A stretch of 64,000 nucleotides of DNA from positions 131,501 to 195,500 of the forward strand of contig JAXCGZ010015129.1 of assembly GCA_037179515.1 (NCBI GenBank), in the 5' to 3' direction. The position numbers and the translations under genes are program-made. Below the pieces are notes generated by a model that saw nothing but the letters and a program-made list of their open reading frames with translations, did not search any database and had not been told where the DNA came from. Every line of letters begins with the position of its first letter. Position 1 is the stretch's first letter. Of the stretch, positions 12,801-27,800 are shown one piece after another. Source of the stretch: Halocaridina rubra (lineage: Eukaryota; Arthropoda; Malacostraca; Decapoda; Atyidae).

Positions 12801-15800
12801 AGTATAAGTTTCCTCACTCTCTCTCGAATGAACTAATTAGCAACCCTCTCCACTGACTAGGCTATTAGGGCAAGGCATAAAACAAAGGCAGTTTCCATCT
12901 CCCTCACTCATCATTGAGACCTTAGGTCTCTTTATGCGCACACTTTATTCCCTGTCCATAAACGGTCCTATGAATTATTGTTTCTCTTTTTTTTATTGAT
13001 TCCTGAAAAACTACAACAAATAACGAAGTCATTGATATACTGTTCGTAATGATAAATGTAGGTTTGAGGGAGGAAATAGCTGAGACACAAGATTATCTCG
13101 GCACATTAAAAAATTACCGGCCAGAGACAGGATTTCACAAATGAGCACGGAAGAGAAAACTTATTGAAACTTAGGGTGCTTGAGAAGGTTAAACCACTCT
13201 ACAAAATAGAAACGCACCTCACTATTGAGGGGATATGTCCATAGGTAAACCACCTAGGCCTTCAGCCTATACTGGAAATAACCTACTCCAGCTCCCCTTA
13301 TGAAAATTCAGGAAAACAAGAGCTAAACATTGTATCCAGTAACCTCTGCAAAACAAATAGCCCCAGTGACAAAACTGAGGTGTGCAAAAAATTCCTCCAC
13401 CTTCCCATTCAACTTAAGTTGACACTTCTTAACCTCCAAGTAGGAAGAAAGACCCACTATAGGAAACCACAACGATATTCATTATTAAGGATAGCCACTC
13501 CGCTCGGGTCAACTGAGGTCTTCCTGAAAAGGGGATGTTGAAGCAGGAAGCAAACCTAACCAACTTCCAGCAGATGAATGGCAGGCTTTTTCCACACTGG
13601 AGCTTCAAAGCGAGCACTGAAAGTAGAGGTAACATAATAAAGTGGCAATGTAAATTAGAGAGCAGTTCAGCAAATGGTAATGAAACTCCAGTACTTGTCT
13701 ACAGGGTCTTATACATAGACAGTCCATAGAGAAGCCACATCAAAATACTTAGCAGTGGGAAAGATGTGGAAATTGGCAGATGAGCAACATTTCTAACCTC
13801 ACAACCAGCAAACATTGTGAATTGTAAGGGAAGATAAAGCATAACCCAAACTGGGTAACTTTTACTTTTCTAAAGGAAAAGTAGAAGAAAATACAGAGCA
13901 TATTGAGTGGTAAATGGCTTTAGAGAAGACAGTAATCACAAGCATAAACCCCCCGCAATACAAGCAGAAAACATTTTTAATAGACGACTAAAATACGGAG
14001 ATTGTAAGTAATGCACCTACTGATGAAATGATGGGAGGTACCTGGTAAATGATGGGAGGAGAGGGGAACATGCAAATCGAGACCGGTAACCAAAGACCCA
14101 TGAAGGGGGCTATGGTTAGAGCAGTCGACTCTGGAGGTGACAGACCCACGATCGAATCCACCATGAGGCTTTAGGAAGCATCCAACCTTATTTCCCCAGC
14201 CCCAAGCTGCTTCTGTCCGCTTTCATAATGGGGATTAATAGGGCCACATAAAACGGCAAATAACCAAAGACCTAAGAAATATCTCCTAGTAAATGGAATG
14301 GAAATAGTCAAATAGATTGTCAAATGCAATACCTTAGGTGAGTCTATTCCAACGGAGGCTCAAGAAGAATATATTTTGCAGTTGGCGAGTTGCTTAAAAA
14401 CACACCCTAAGACTTATGAAAATAAAGAGCCTGTTGGAGAACCATGACCAGATGTTGCGGCATAAGTGCCACTATTGCCACCTGATAAATATAAGGAAAT
14501 CAGAAGGGCTCCATATATCCACAAAGACAGAGCCTCCAAAGGGACCAGTTTTGGATATAACATCAAGGAATTATTATATAACACTACAAACACTGAGAAC
14601 CAAGTCTGATGAACTAGCAACAATATCTATTTGGCAAAACCCACATCTCGAAGCTAAATTTATTTGGAACACAAGAAAGCTACTCTTAAGATAGCTAGCA
14701 ACCCCTCCATCTCGTAGGACGTGTTCAAGACAAAAAAAGAAAAAAGCCTTAGCTAGCACATAAATTAGACGGGACAATGACCCCTAAGGTAACGTGCAAA
14801 GCAAGCATTATCCCAAACCCATAGGTGAATGGATAAAATCAAGGTGAGTAGAAAAGACTATGTATGGCAAAATATCACACAGCTGCAATTTAGCATACTA
14901 CTGAGGGCTTATTTTTAAAAGGAAATAAATAACTAGATTACTCATGCATTCATACACTCCCACATATTGCATATTCAGAGAGTAACCTGTAACAAAGTGC
15001 ACAACAGCTGTTAACATGCTGGTAACATTTCCCAATGGAATGTCACCCCTTCCACTAATTTCAGTCATCAGATCAATGTGAAAATGGTAGTATGGAGCTG
15101 CAGTGCAGTGGACAATATCAGTATATCGCTTAAGTCATATTATTTAGTATTAAACTAATACAGTAATTGCTTATTTGAGTTTTTTAAGTCAAATTTTGCT
15201 CTATATGGCAGAAATGAACTAGCATTTACCACTGATGCACTTTGGACTTTCTCTCCCAAATCAAATGTTTTATATCCACCATATGATATGCTTGATGTAA
15301 AAAGTGAAGAGGGACATATAAGTAAATTACTCGTGATAAATTTGGTAGATTAATGTGTTTCTTACCTGCAAGAATGATAATAATCTTGTTGATATCTTTT
15401 ATGTTGCCGAGTGTAGGCTTCTTTATTATATGAGTGTGTTAATATATCACATATCCCATTTTCGTCACAGATGACTTAGGATTAATAAGAGGTATATAAA
15501 ACACTCCTTCCTCAACAGGGTTTGTTATGTAGAAGAAGTTAATAATATGTTACATAAATTTACGACTAATCAAATTACAAGAACAAATGAGAATCTACTT
15601 AGAGGGATCAAAACCATAAGTACTTTACATAGAATCAAATATAAAAGAATTACATCCTATATAGGTTTCTTTCAAGTCATACTCTTTGTACTTAAGAGTA
15701 TTATTTATTTGCTAATAGAAAGAGGTAATTTTAAATGGAGAATATCTTTGACAAAATACATAACTTCTTAAATACATAACAGTCTCCTTTCCCCTAAAAT

Positions 15801-18800
15801 GAATTGGCCCCTTTTATTTAAACAGTAAGTTACATGAGATACAAAATTACACATAGGATGCATATTAAAGTAAGATAACTATATTACTACATATTTCCTT
15901 ATAAGTCTAATATTTCTGGAGGCTTTCCTCTGTTCCTCCGATCAGGTAATACAGACTCAACTCTTTTTGATCCCCCTGGATCTTTACCACTGGGTTGTAG
16001 CTGGTCAATGTGTCGTCTGACTACCTTGCCATCATCCAATTCTACTTCGTAGTTCAGATTTCCTAACTTCTTTTTAACTTTTCCTTTAGACCATTTTTCC
16101 TTATTGTTATACATTCTGAAAACTACACTATCATTTTCACTGAATTGTCTAATCTTTCCAATTCCTTTCATCCTTTCATATATTTCATTTTCTTTTTTAC
16201 CTTTTGAGTCAGGTAGAAGTAGATCTAACTTACATCTGAGTCTCCTTCCCATCAATAACATAGAAGGGCAAACAGCTCTTGCCGTATGAGGTGTTGTCCT
16301 ATATGTGAGTAAAAACTTATTAAGAGAATTATTAATGTTCATGGCGTTAGCATTACACGTTTTCATTGCATTTTTAAAGATTTGTACCATTTTTTCTGCT
16401 TCACCATTTGTTGCTGGGTGATAGGGTGCCCTTAGTGTATGTCTAATGCCATTTACCTTTAAGAAATTCTCAAATTCTTCTGAACAGAACTGAGGACCAT
16501 TATCTGTAACTACTCTCTCTCGGGATACCATGAGTAGAAAATAATGTCATGAGGACTTTAATTGTATTTAGAGAAGTTGTTGTCTGCATTGGAATAATGT
16601 CAGGCCATTTTCTATAAGCATCAACTACTACTAAATAAGAATTTCCCAGAAAGGGTCCTGCATAATCAATATGCAGTCTCTGATATGGGTATCTTGCACA
16701 TTTCCATGGGTGTAAACTTATTGACTTAGGGTTGTTTTACTGTAATGCACAATTCTGACAATCCTTTATATAATCCTCTATATCTTTATCTACATTTGGC
16801 CACCATATGAAACTTCTGGCTATAGCTTTTGACTTTACAATTCCTTGATGACCTTCATGTATTTCTTCCAAAACCTTTTTTCTGAGTGGCATAGGAATTA
16901 CTACTCTAGCTCCTCTCAAGATACAGTCTTGTTCAATACCTAATTCTTCCTTAACTGCCTTATAAGCTTGACACTCTTCTCCTTCTAAGAACTTATCATT
17001 TCCTGTCATCAAATATTCCTTCAATTTACATAGGACCTTATCTTTTGTTGTGCTTTGTCCAATGTTCTTTGCTCTCAAGGGTAAGTTCCGAGTTTCAATC
17101 AATAGTATGGACTTTTCATGCCCTTCTGGTGCTTTTTCTACTGGTAATCCTGACAATGCATCTGCATTTCCCATTTTACTAGTGGGTCTATACTCTAATG
17201 AGTAATTATAAGCAGGTAATATTATTGCCCGTCTCTGGAGTCTAGCTGCACCTAGCGTTGGTAGTCCTGCTTTTGGACTTAAGATAGCTAATAGTGGCTT
17301 ATGGTCAGTGACCAAAGCAAACATTTTCTTTCCATACAAATACATGTGAAATTTCTTAACTCCATAGATCAACGATAAGCCTTCCTTCTCTATTTGAGAA
17401 TAATTTTGCTCAGCTTTATTAAACAATCTTGAAGCAAATGCAATAGGTTTTTCTGTGCCATCTGGCATTTCATGTGCTAAGACACAACCTATTCCAACTT
17501 GTGAGGCGTCACATACTAATTTTAAAGGAAGATTTTCTTTAAAGCGTGCTAAAAACTTATCAGAACAAATCTCCTTTTTAATTTTTTCAAAAGCATTCTG
17601 TCACTCCTGTGACCATTTCCACTTTACCTCATTCTTTAATAGCTGGTATAAGGGATGAGCTATTGTTGCTAAATCTTTAATAAATTTTGCTTAGAATGTT
17701 ACTAATCCAAGAAATGATTGCAACTCTTTAACATTTGCTGGTACTTTAGCTTCCCATACTGCTTTTATCTTATCTTTTGTTTTGTGACTGCCATTTTCAT
17801 CTATCACAAATCCTAAATAATTTCCTGATGATACATTGAATAGACATTTATTCTTGTTTATTTTCATATCATTTTCCTTCATTTTATCTAGTACTTTCTT
17901 TAATCTCTGATTATGCTGTTGTTCATCTTCTCCCCCAACAACTATGTCATCTACAAAGCAGAAAACACCATCTAATCCTGTGAATAGCTTGTCCATAGTC
18001 TCTTGCCATAAGGCTGGACTGCTTGCTACTCCATAGGGTAGTCTTTTCGGTTGATATAACCCTAAATGAGTATTTAGTGTACATATTTCTTGTGACTTTG
18101 TGTCCATTGTTAACTGCTGAAAAGCATTTTTCAAGTCTATTTTCGAGAATACCTTACAACCTCCCATAGTAGCAAATATAATACTAGGGTTAGGTAAAGG
18201 ATGTTGAGCAACTTTTAATTGTGGATTTACTGTGACTTTATAATCACCACATAGTCTAACTCCTCCATCAGGCTTTGCTACAGGTACTAAAGGTGTAGCC
18301 CACTGACTATATTTTACCTTTTGCCAATTTCCTTCTTCCTCTAGTCTCAATATTTATTTTTCGAATTGAGTTTTCAGTGTGAAAGGTATTTGTCTGGGTG
18401 GCAAAAATTTTGGCATTGCATTTTCCTTTAATTCTAAGTTTGCAGTCACATTGTTTATAGTTCCCAAACCTGGCTTAAAAATTGTTTCATACTCTTCCAT
18501 CAGATTTTGTGTACTTATACTATTTATTTTTAAATTTGCTCTCTTTATCAATTCTGGAAAGTTTAGCTTTAGGCCTTTTATCCAGTTTAAACCTAACAAT
18601 CCCTTTCTATTTCCTGTTACTATTACAACTGATACTTCCACAATTTGTTTCTCATATTTTACCATAACTTCAGCCTTTCCTATTGTTTCAATCTTTCGAT
18701 TATTGTAATCTGTGATTAAGGAACTTGTGTCCTCCTCTCTTTTCAAATAAGGTATACTCTTAGCTACTTCTTCTGAAATCTCAGTTATATCTGCAGCCGT

Positions 18801-21800
18801 ATCTAACTGCATTTCTATATTTTTTTCCATTTACTTGTACTTCAGACATTATTCTCTTATTTTTGTGAGTGGAATTTAGTTGGAAAGCAAAATTTTCTTG
18901 CTCTAAGTTTTCCTGTTCTCTTTCTTTTGTACAATGTATGTTTTTCTTTTCAGTTTGTTTTGTTTGTTTCTTAAGACATTTCCTGGAAAAATGTCCATAA
19001 TATCCACAAAACTGGCACACATTGTTGTAACCAGGACACTTATATCTATCATTCGGATGATGATTATTATAACTACACCTGTAACATTCTTTATATTTGT
19101 TACTATTAGGTGTCTGTGCTTTATTCCCTTGCCAGTAATTGCAAGTATTGTTCTTATACTTTTTTTCAAGTTTCCTGTTTTTTTGTGATTTATGGTTACT
19201 TGAGCCTGATTTATTCGGTTGTTTGTACTGCATTACTTTATTTACACTTCCAGACTGAGGTTTTTGATAATTTTCCTCAATCCTTTTATTTTGAACTCGA
19301 GACTGTTCATAAGCTCTTGCAATTTCCAACAACTTTTGGAGATTCAAGTCTTTAGCTTGTAATAGCTTTTCTCTAAGCTGACTGGATTTGCATTTACAAA
19401 TGACTTAATCGACTATTAAGTCTTCCTCAGAGTTATGGGTATCATATTTGCAAAATTGACTTTACTTCTTTAATCTTGTGACAAACATATCTATACTCTC
19501 ATTTTCTCGAGGCTCAAGAATACGCTACGTTCGTACCTGATATTTTCACTGGGGTTAAAATAGTTCCCTAATGCTTCTACGGCTTTATTATATGTATTAT
19601 CCTCAGGGGTTAGTGTTTTAAATATATCCTGAACCTCTGGGCCTGCTATGTGCAGTAGGATGCTGACCCTCTGCTTGTCGGGTTTTCGTGGCCAAGCAAT
19701 CCAAATAGATTTCAAATGAATCAATATATTTCCTCCACCTATGTGCCACTGTTCTAGGGTCACATTCAATAGAAAAATGAGGTGGTAGCTGAGGTGGTGC
19801 TTGTATTTGAGAAGTCATTCTTGTGCCATTATTTATTATAGGCTTAGCCTAATTACTTTCCTTTAATTATCTTTATCTCATTAGATAATTATCTTTATCC
19901 TTATCTAGGTACTGTATAACCTTTACTACATAATATACATGCATGTATTTAAAAATTACTTAGCTTATACACATTCATAAAATTATATTGACGAATGTTT
20001 TCTTTCCGTCTGCTGCTGAGGGTTTTTTTGCTGGCTGACGTAAGAATCTTCCTGGTTACCTGAGGTACGATGTCCTCTTGAGTGGAAGATATCCGGCAGG
20101 AACTGGTTATCGGTTATTATTATCGTTCCCCTCACAATTCTTTCTTCTGAGTTCGTTCATCCCGTCGTCCAATAATATGTTTCTTACCTGCAAGAATGAT
20201 AATAATCTTGTAGATATCTTTTATGTTGCCGAGTGTAGCCTTCTTTATTATATGAGTGTGTTAATATATCACATATCCCATTTTCGTCGCCAATAATGTG
20301 TTTCTTACCTGCAAGAATGATAATAATCTTGTAGATATCTTTTATGTTGCCGAGTGTAGGCTTCTTTATTATATGAGTGTGTTAATATATCACATATCCT
20401 ATTTTCGTCACAGATGACTTAGGATTAATAAGAGGTATATAAAACACTCCTTCCTCAACAGGGTTTATTATGTAGAAGAAGTTAATAATATGTTACATAA
20501 ATTTACGACTAATCAAATTACAAGAACAAATGAGAATTTACTTAGAGGGATCAAAACCATAAGTACTTTACATAGAATCAAATATAAAAGAATTACATCC
20601 TATATAGGTTTCATTCAAATCATACTCTTTGTACTTAAGAATATTGTTTATTTGCTTATAGAAAGCGGTAATTTTAAATGGAGAATATCTTTTACAAAAT
20701 ACATAACTGCTTAAATACATAACAGATGAACAAAGGTAATAACTAGAGCTCACTGTAGTAAGCCATTAGGACATGCATATGAAACTAATTGATGACAGTA
20801 CCTCTGTGTTATTCATTGGCATTAACACTCTGTATCATTAGAAATCCCCTGGGGGGGGGCACGAGTACCTCCTCCATGTCATAAAAGTCGACTAATTGAG
20901 ACAGCGAGAGGACTTAGATTCCCCTCCTTTGAATTTTCCTCCCACAATGAATCAAGTCTTTTGCTTTGACTCAGTCACACCCCTTATAAAGGGGGTTACA
21001 ACTTTTGTATATAGATAGATGGATCTTGATACTAGAATTATCATAATCCTCAATATTTAATAAAAGTACACTATCTACTCAGTATGCCTTGTAAACTATG
21101 CTCTTTTGTTGCAGCCCCATGATAGAAATGACTATTCCTAGTAGCTGTGATTCAACATTAGCCCCTCCTGGTCATCATGTTGCACTGTTTTTTACTCAGT
21201 ACACTCCATATCACGGCGATAATGGTCGACCATGGGATGCTAATCTAAAGAAAGAATATGCAAACAAGGTATGCATTAGTTATAAATGCTAATTTCAACC
21301 ATTTTTTCTTACTTATACTTAAGTATTACCTCAAAGTATCCTATCTGTAAAAACTATTCAACATTATTTACAAGCTACCCTCCTCTGGCAACATTGCCAG
21401 AAGACTCAAAGTTAGATACTCGTAAACAGTGAATGAAGTTGATATCATACTAGTGTTGTTGCTGTACAGTAAAAAATTATATGTATGATACAGATAGAAA
21501 ACTGAAAAATTATATGTACTCGGAGTGTACACGAAATATTCTTATGCGATGTCCAGCTCTCACCAGTGACTTTAATATTGCACTGTAGTCGTTTCTGAGT
21601 TCTGGGAAATCTCTGAAATACATATGAATTAATACATATGGGAGATGGGTTGCGTTTTTTGTGATGTTAATAAAGTCGAAGTTTTGAGGGAGAGGGTAGA
21701 AAGTCGAGGGGTCAACAACGTGATCATCATTTTTATGGTTATTATTGTATCTTCCCGTCTCCTGATCGGTTCCTTTTTGTACTTAGTGATACTTATCATA

Positions 21801-24800
21801 CCTGTCCTTAAAACTATGGATTGAGTTAGCATTAATTACCTCCTCGCTTTGCAAATTCCAATTATCAGCCACTCTTACACTGAAAAAGTACTTCCTTAGA
21901 TCATGAAAAGAAGTTTTCTTACGAAGCTTCAAACTATGACCTCTAGTTCTAGAGCCAGCCATATCAAAATATCGATCCCTATCCACTCTATCATAACCAT
22001 AAAGGAATTAAGAGACTGTCACCATATCCCCTCAATCTTCTAGCTTCGAGTGATGGTAAGTCTAATTCCCTCAGCCTCTCATCATAACTGAGACTGCGTA
22101 TTTACGGCACCAGTTTCGTGGCATGTCTTTGAACTTTTTCAAGCATAGCTACGTGCTTTTTCAAGTACGGATTCCAAAAGGGAGCTGCATATTCAAGTTT
22201 TGGCCTCACATAGGTTACCTAAATATTTCTGAACATTTCGTTGTCTATGTGCCTGAAGGCTAGTCTTACATTTGATAAGAAAGCATATGCTGCCCTTACT
22301 ATGCCATTTATATGCATTTCTTGAGACAAATCTGCTAGTATGTTTACTCCTAGATCTCTCTCATTCTCTCTCTCTCTTGAAGTTGTACTCCTGCCACCGA
22401 GTAGTCAAGCTTGGGCCTTCTTGCGCTTGTACCCATTCTCATTACCTTATATTTTGAAGTACTGAATTTCATTAACCACTCATGGAAATTATTTAGATCT
22501 TCCTGAAGTTCTCTACCATTGTTCTCGTTTCTTGCTTTTTTCACAATCTTTGCATCATTGACATATACGAGGAACTAAAGTGGCCCTAAAACTGAACCCG
22601 TGTGGAACTCCACTACTATCTCTTCTCCATTCAGACACTGAGTGTCTTACTCTAACCATCTGTTCCCTTCCTTCTAAGTAAGCTTTTATCCATTCAAAGA
22701 CATTTCTACCTATTCTAGCCGTTGCTTGCAGCTTCCTAATAAGTCTCCAGTGTGGGACAGTGTCAAATGCTTTCTGGAAGTCTAGGCATATCCAATCTGC
22801 CCATCCCTCTCTCTCCTGTAAGATTTGGCTTACCTCATCATAGAATTCTAATAAATTTGTTACTGTTGATCTACCCTCTCTGATGCCATGTTGTGTCACT
22901 GACAAAAAGTTGAAGGATTCCAAGTGAAGAGAGATATGCTTCCTTAGTTGTTTCTCCGTAACTTTGCAAACTATGCTGGTCAAGGAAAGTTATTCTATAG
23001 TTTAGAGCCATATCCCACCTTCACTTTTTGAAGATAGGTATCACATTCGCTTGTTTCCAGCATCTTGGAATCTCCTCTGACTCCAATGACTTTTTAAATA
23101 TGATACTTAATGCCACTGATATTGAGTTTGCGCATATTTTAAGTACATGAGGGGATATATCATCAGGACCTTTAGTTTTATGGACATCTAACTCCAACAG
23201 CACTTTGCATACCTCTGTGGCTGAAAGGATGATGTTCTCTAATACCGGCCCATGATCTTCTATCTCTGCAATCTGAGGGGGTAAGGTATTTTCTACTGTA
23301 AATACTGACTGAAACTCCTTGCTCAATTCTTTGCAGATCTCTTCATCTGTCTCAGTGATGCTTCCATCCGCTCTCTTAAGCCTTAAAACTTGTTCTTTTA
23401 CCTTCAGTTTTCCTCTGATAAAGCTGTTGAAAAGCTTGGGATTTTCTTTAGCCTTCCTGGTGATGTCCCTTTCATAGTCTCTCTCTGCCTTTCTTTTGCT
23501 TAGGTAATCATTTCTTGCACTTTTGTAGGTTTGCCAGGCATTTATGTTTTTTCTCCTCCTACACCTTTTCCAGCATTTGTTTCTCCACTCCTTAGCTCTT
23601 TTACACTCATTATCAGACCATTTCTCTCTGGCATGAATTACACTTACTTTGGTGATAGGTATGCAGCAATCTACATCTTCCCGTATTTCTCACAAAAGAT
23701 GTCGTACATTTCTTGTACAGATTTGTTGTAAAATAAGGGCCTCCAGTCAATAACTGCAAAAAGCTCATTCATTTTGATGTATTCTCCTGTTGGTTAGTTC
23801 CTCCTCATATCCTCAGGCAGAACATCTTCAATTATATACTCCATCAACAAAACACAATGGTCACTCTTTCCAGTTGGTGGTTCATACTCAATTTCTTTCA
23901 ATATCCAACACGTTATCTGTGAATACTAGATTAGGTAATGATGGCTCATCCCCACCCCTGGCCCTCGTTGGTTCCAGTACATGTTGCTGTAGGAAACTCC
24001 CTTGTACGCATCTAGGAATCTTGCCCCGAATGAGACCTCACCACTGTGTGGGTCAAGATTTATCCAAACTATCTCTTTATGATTAAAGTCTCCCATATTC
24101 AAAATCCTACATTTTCTCTCCCGTGCCATGTTAACCACTAAGTTTATGACTTCAATAGTACCTATATGACTTTCCTCATAAATTTCTAGTCTATGTTGGT
24201 TCCTTGGTGGGTTATATACATTACTTATTATAATGCTCTCTGACCCAGTATTTATGCGAGCAACAAAAAATTTCTTGAACTCACTTTCTATAGCCAAGTT
24301 TATTTCTTCAACCTGAATCCTTTCACTTATGAGCAGTCCTATCCCTCCACCAGTCCTCTCAGAAGCCCTTAGGAAAAACCGTGACACTGTTTATGTCCTC
24401 ACTCAACTTAGTCTCTGTAACTGCTACTATATCTTCCTTACTGTTGTGAATCCTACTGCCTTACCGGCTAATCCATCAGCATTTGTGTATAACAATCTTA
24501 ATGAGGACCCATCCCCTGATCTTCCGTCATAATCTTCTTTATCTCCCCTTTCTCTGGAAGAACTCTGAAATTAAAATTTTTCTTCTCTTCTTCATTTCTT
24601 TCCTCATTTAACCTTCTAGCCTCTTGCAACAAGTTTTTGATCCTTTACATCTCTTCCTGTGTTGAGGTCTGGAGGAGCCCACGCCTGTGTTAGGATAAGT
24701 TGTCCTGATTTTGTTTCCTATTTATTTTAGTTTATAACTACATGGGTTTATTTTCTTGTTTATAATTAGGAAGTGGTTGTGGCTTTGTGCTTCCTATGTT

Positions 24801-27800
24801 AGGGAAGAAGTTAGGTATTATTAGGACTGGGAAAGATAGATATTTGGCTGCGGTGTAGGCTGTTCTTTTAGCGTACCGGAAAGTTTTGGCCTGCTGTTTA
24901 TTGACGTCTAAGGTTGTCTAGCCTAGGCCTTTCAGTATTGATGATTTGCTGTGGATCTTAGAGGTGAGGACAAACTTTATGATTTTTTTTTTCATTTTAT
25001 ATAGGCTATTTCCATTCATAAGCTATCTAGGCTTAAGCCGTGTGTAAGAGAGAATTGGTCAGTAGGTAATAGGCTAATAATGGAGTCTACAGATTTTCGT
25101 TTAATTGAGGAGTATGATGGCAGTAAAGACGTCGTCGAGTGGTTAGATAAAGTCGAGCTAGTATGTAGGATTAGAAACATTAGTGATTTGACTGTGGTTA
25201 TCCCATTGCGGCTGACCGGAGGCACTTTTTCAGTGTATCAGCAGTTAGGCAATGATGACAAGAATATGCAGAAGCAGTAAAGAAAGCACAGAAATCTGCA
25301 TTTGAATTAAATTCATTTACAGCTTATGAAAAGTTCACTAAGCGCCAAATCAAGGAAGGAGAGTGTAGATATGTATTTAGCTGACTTGAAACATTTGAGC
25401 TCGCTGTTTGTCTGCAGTAACGAGAAGCTATTGTCGTGCGCTTTTATTGCCGGATTACCTGATCGTGTGAAACAGGCACTTAGGGCAGGCGCGCGTATTG
25501 AGAGTATGGGCTTGAGTCAGATTGTAGAAAGGGCAAGAATACTTCTGACTGAGGACTCTAATACTGACACTGTATTTTTTGGTAGAGGTGGAGACCATGA
25601 TGAAGAGAAGGTATCACGACGTGCTGATTTTAAGCGTAAGGTAAAACCACAACTATGTTTTTATTGTGGAAAACCAAACCACTTTGTGCGTGATTGCCCT
25701 TTAACTACATGAGGAGTCAGAAAGCGGCTCTACCACATTTATTGAGTCTCGTTTGTGTTATTGATGCAATAGACCTGGTCACATAGGAAAAGACGCTGAT
25801 TTAAACTCCAATGAGGAAAAGCCATTAGTGCCAGCTTCTTACCACAACTAGATGTGTTAAGATTGGAGTAGGTGAGATGTTGGCCTAATTGGGATTAGTG
25901 GCCACGAGGTTCCCTGCAGAGAAGAGGGGTTTGCCAATATAGGTATGGGCAATGAGGCAAGAGTGAAGGCTATAGTCGTTAATTGGTGTCCGCTGAATTT
26001 TGGATTCGTCTTGGGGATAAATGGTATCGAGTTACTGGGGGGAGTAACTATAGAGTCGACCCAGAAGATAACAGTAGGAGATAGAACTGAGTCTTTGACG
26101 GCTATGTCTCTGTGTAGGGAAGAAAAGCCAGTCATAGAAGGACTTCAAAGCAGTGATTGATGGATGTCTTTGGGTGGTTACTTGGTTATGGTTGGAGGGA
26201 AAGGAACCTAATCTTAAGAATACAACGGCGGAGTATGAAGTCCCATGAAATGTTCAAGAGGAGTATGAGCAGGAATTGGCACAAGGGATTAAGGATGGAT
26301 GGCTTGTGCTGCAAGATGAGCAAAAACATGGCCCCCCTCATGGCTTGATACCTCTCATGGCAGTGAACCAGAACAAGAAAAAAGTGCAACTGGTCCTTGT
26401 TTCCAGGGAGCTGAATTTTTACGCAGATGCTTTTACCAGTAAGGTGGATGTGTGTTGGGACAAAATGCAGTCTTGGCTGAGGATGGGGAGCAATACAACA
26501 ATTATGATTTGGGGAAGGTGTATTTGCAGATTCATACGGATGAAAGTCTGTGGGCGTATCAGACTGATGTTTAAAGGAGTGAGGTACTACTTAACGAGGC
26601 TTGGGTTTGGGTTGAACATTGTGCCACTAATAATGTCAGGAAATTTGACAGCAGTTTTTGATCAGGAACCTGAGGTCAAGTGACACACATCAGCTTATTT
26701 GGACGACATTTATATGGATGAACATGGTGTGGCACGCAGTCGAGTCATTAAGCATCTGCAAAAGTGGGATGTAGTGTGTATGAGCCCTGAGAAGGTATCA
26801 GCCGGGGCACATGTTCTAGGCATGAGGGTGCAGGGTGATCCAGGAAGAAAGGGCTAGCTCAACTGGTGCAGAGACAATAAATTCGAGGCAATACCAGATG
26901 TACTGACCAGGAGAGTGATATTTTCAGTTTGTGGTCAGTTGACTGGACATTTGCCGGTTTGCGGCTGGTTGAGAGTTGCTGCCTCTTACCTCAAAAAAGT
27001 AGCAAATACTCATAGTGTAGGATGGGATGACGAGATCAGAGAGAAGTATGTTTGTGTCATGTTGTAGAAGATCTATCCCTGATTAGATAAAAACAATCCG
27101 GCTCATGGAAAGTGGAATGTGGAGGGTGCAGAGGCTGATCTGTGGGTTGATGAGAGCTCATTAGCTATTGGCGTGGTTTTGCAGGAGAATGGAATGACTG
27201 TAGAGGATGGATTATGGTTGAGGGAGTCAGATAGCATGCACATAAACATGGCAGAGTTAGAGGCTGTTATTCGAGGGCTTAACGTAGCTGTATTATGAAA
27301 TATGAAGAAGATACATTTAAAGACTGATTCTTCGACTGTCTATCGCAGGTTAACTGACGCGCTAACTAGCAACGCAAGGCTGAAGACAAAAACAGCAAGT
27401 GAGATGCTAGTCCGATGAAGACTGGAAGCCATAACCCAGTTGAAGGAGGAGTATAATATAGGGCTGAGCCTCGATAGTTCCTAGCAAATGCAATCTTGCG
27501 GATGTTTTGATGCGGGTACCCAGCCGGTGGTTGAGTCATCAGGGCGGTGATGAGTGCGCTGTGGGAAACTATCCTGACCCAGACAAGATAAGAGACATTC
27601 ATCAGAATATGGGTCATCCTGGCATGGAACGAGCAATTTACTTTGCTAAGAGGGTGCATCCACATGTTGCCCGCAAGCAAGTTCAGGAAGTTGTTAGGAA
27701 TAGTGAGGAGTGTAGCAGTATAGATCCTGTCCCTCAAAAGTGGACACACAGTAGTCTGAGTGTGCTGGATGTGTGAGGACGGTTGGGAATGGATGTAACA

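Larger units (their letters stand above)
15354..20724 (-). mobile_element. Ty3/Gypsy LTR retrotransposon, decayed
   Basis: Two 428-bp direct LTRs (15354-15781 and 20297-20724) enclose gag and pol read on the minus strand. The order of protease, RT, RNase H and integrase, and the motifs, are typical of Ty3/Gypsy. In sense orientation each LTR is TGTTATGTATTT...AAACACA. A purine tract (AGGGGAAAGGAGAC on the minus strand) abuts the 3' LTR. The LTRs differ at about a dozen positions by eye. The flanks GATTAA and GATGAA may be a mutated target duplication. It sits antisense in a PYROXD2 intron. Confidence 0.9.

Noticed and set aside
14157..14166. A functional tRNA gene suggested by A- and B-box-like sequences in the SINEs
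   Set aside because: No cloverleaf can be formed and the same body repeats in many places; these are SINE promoters.
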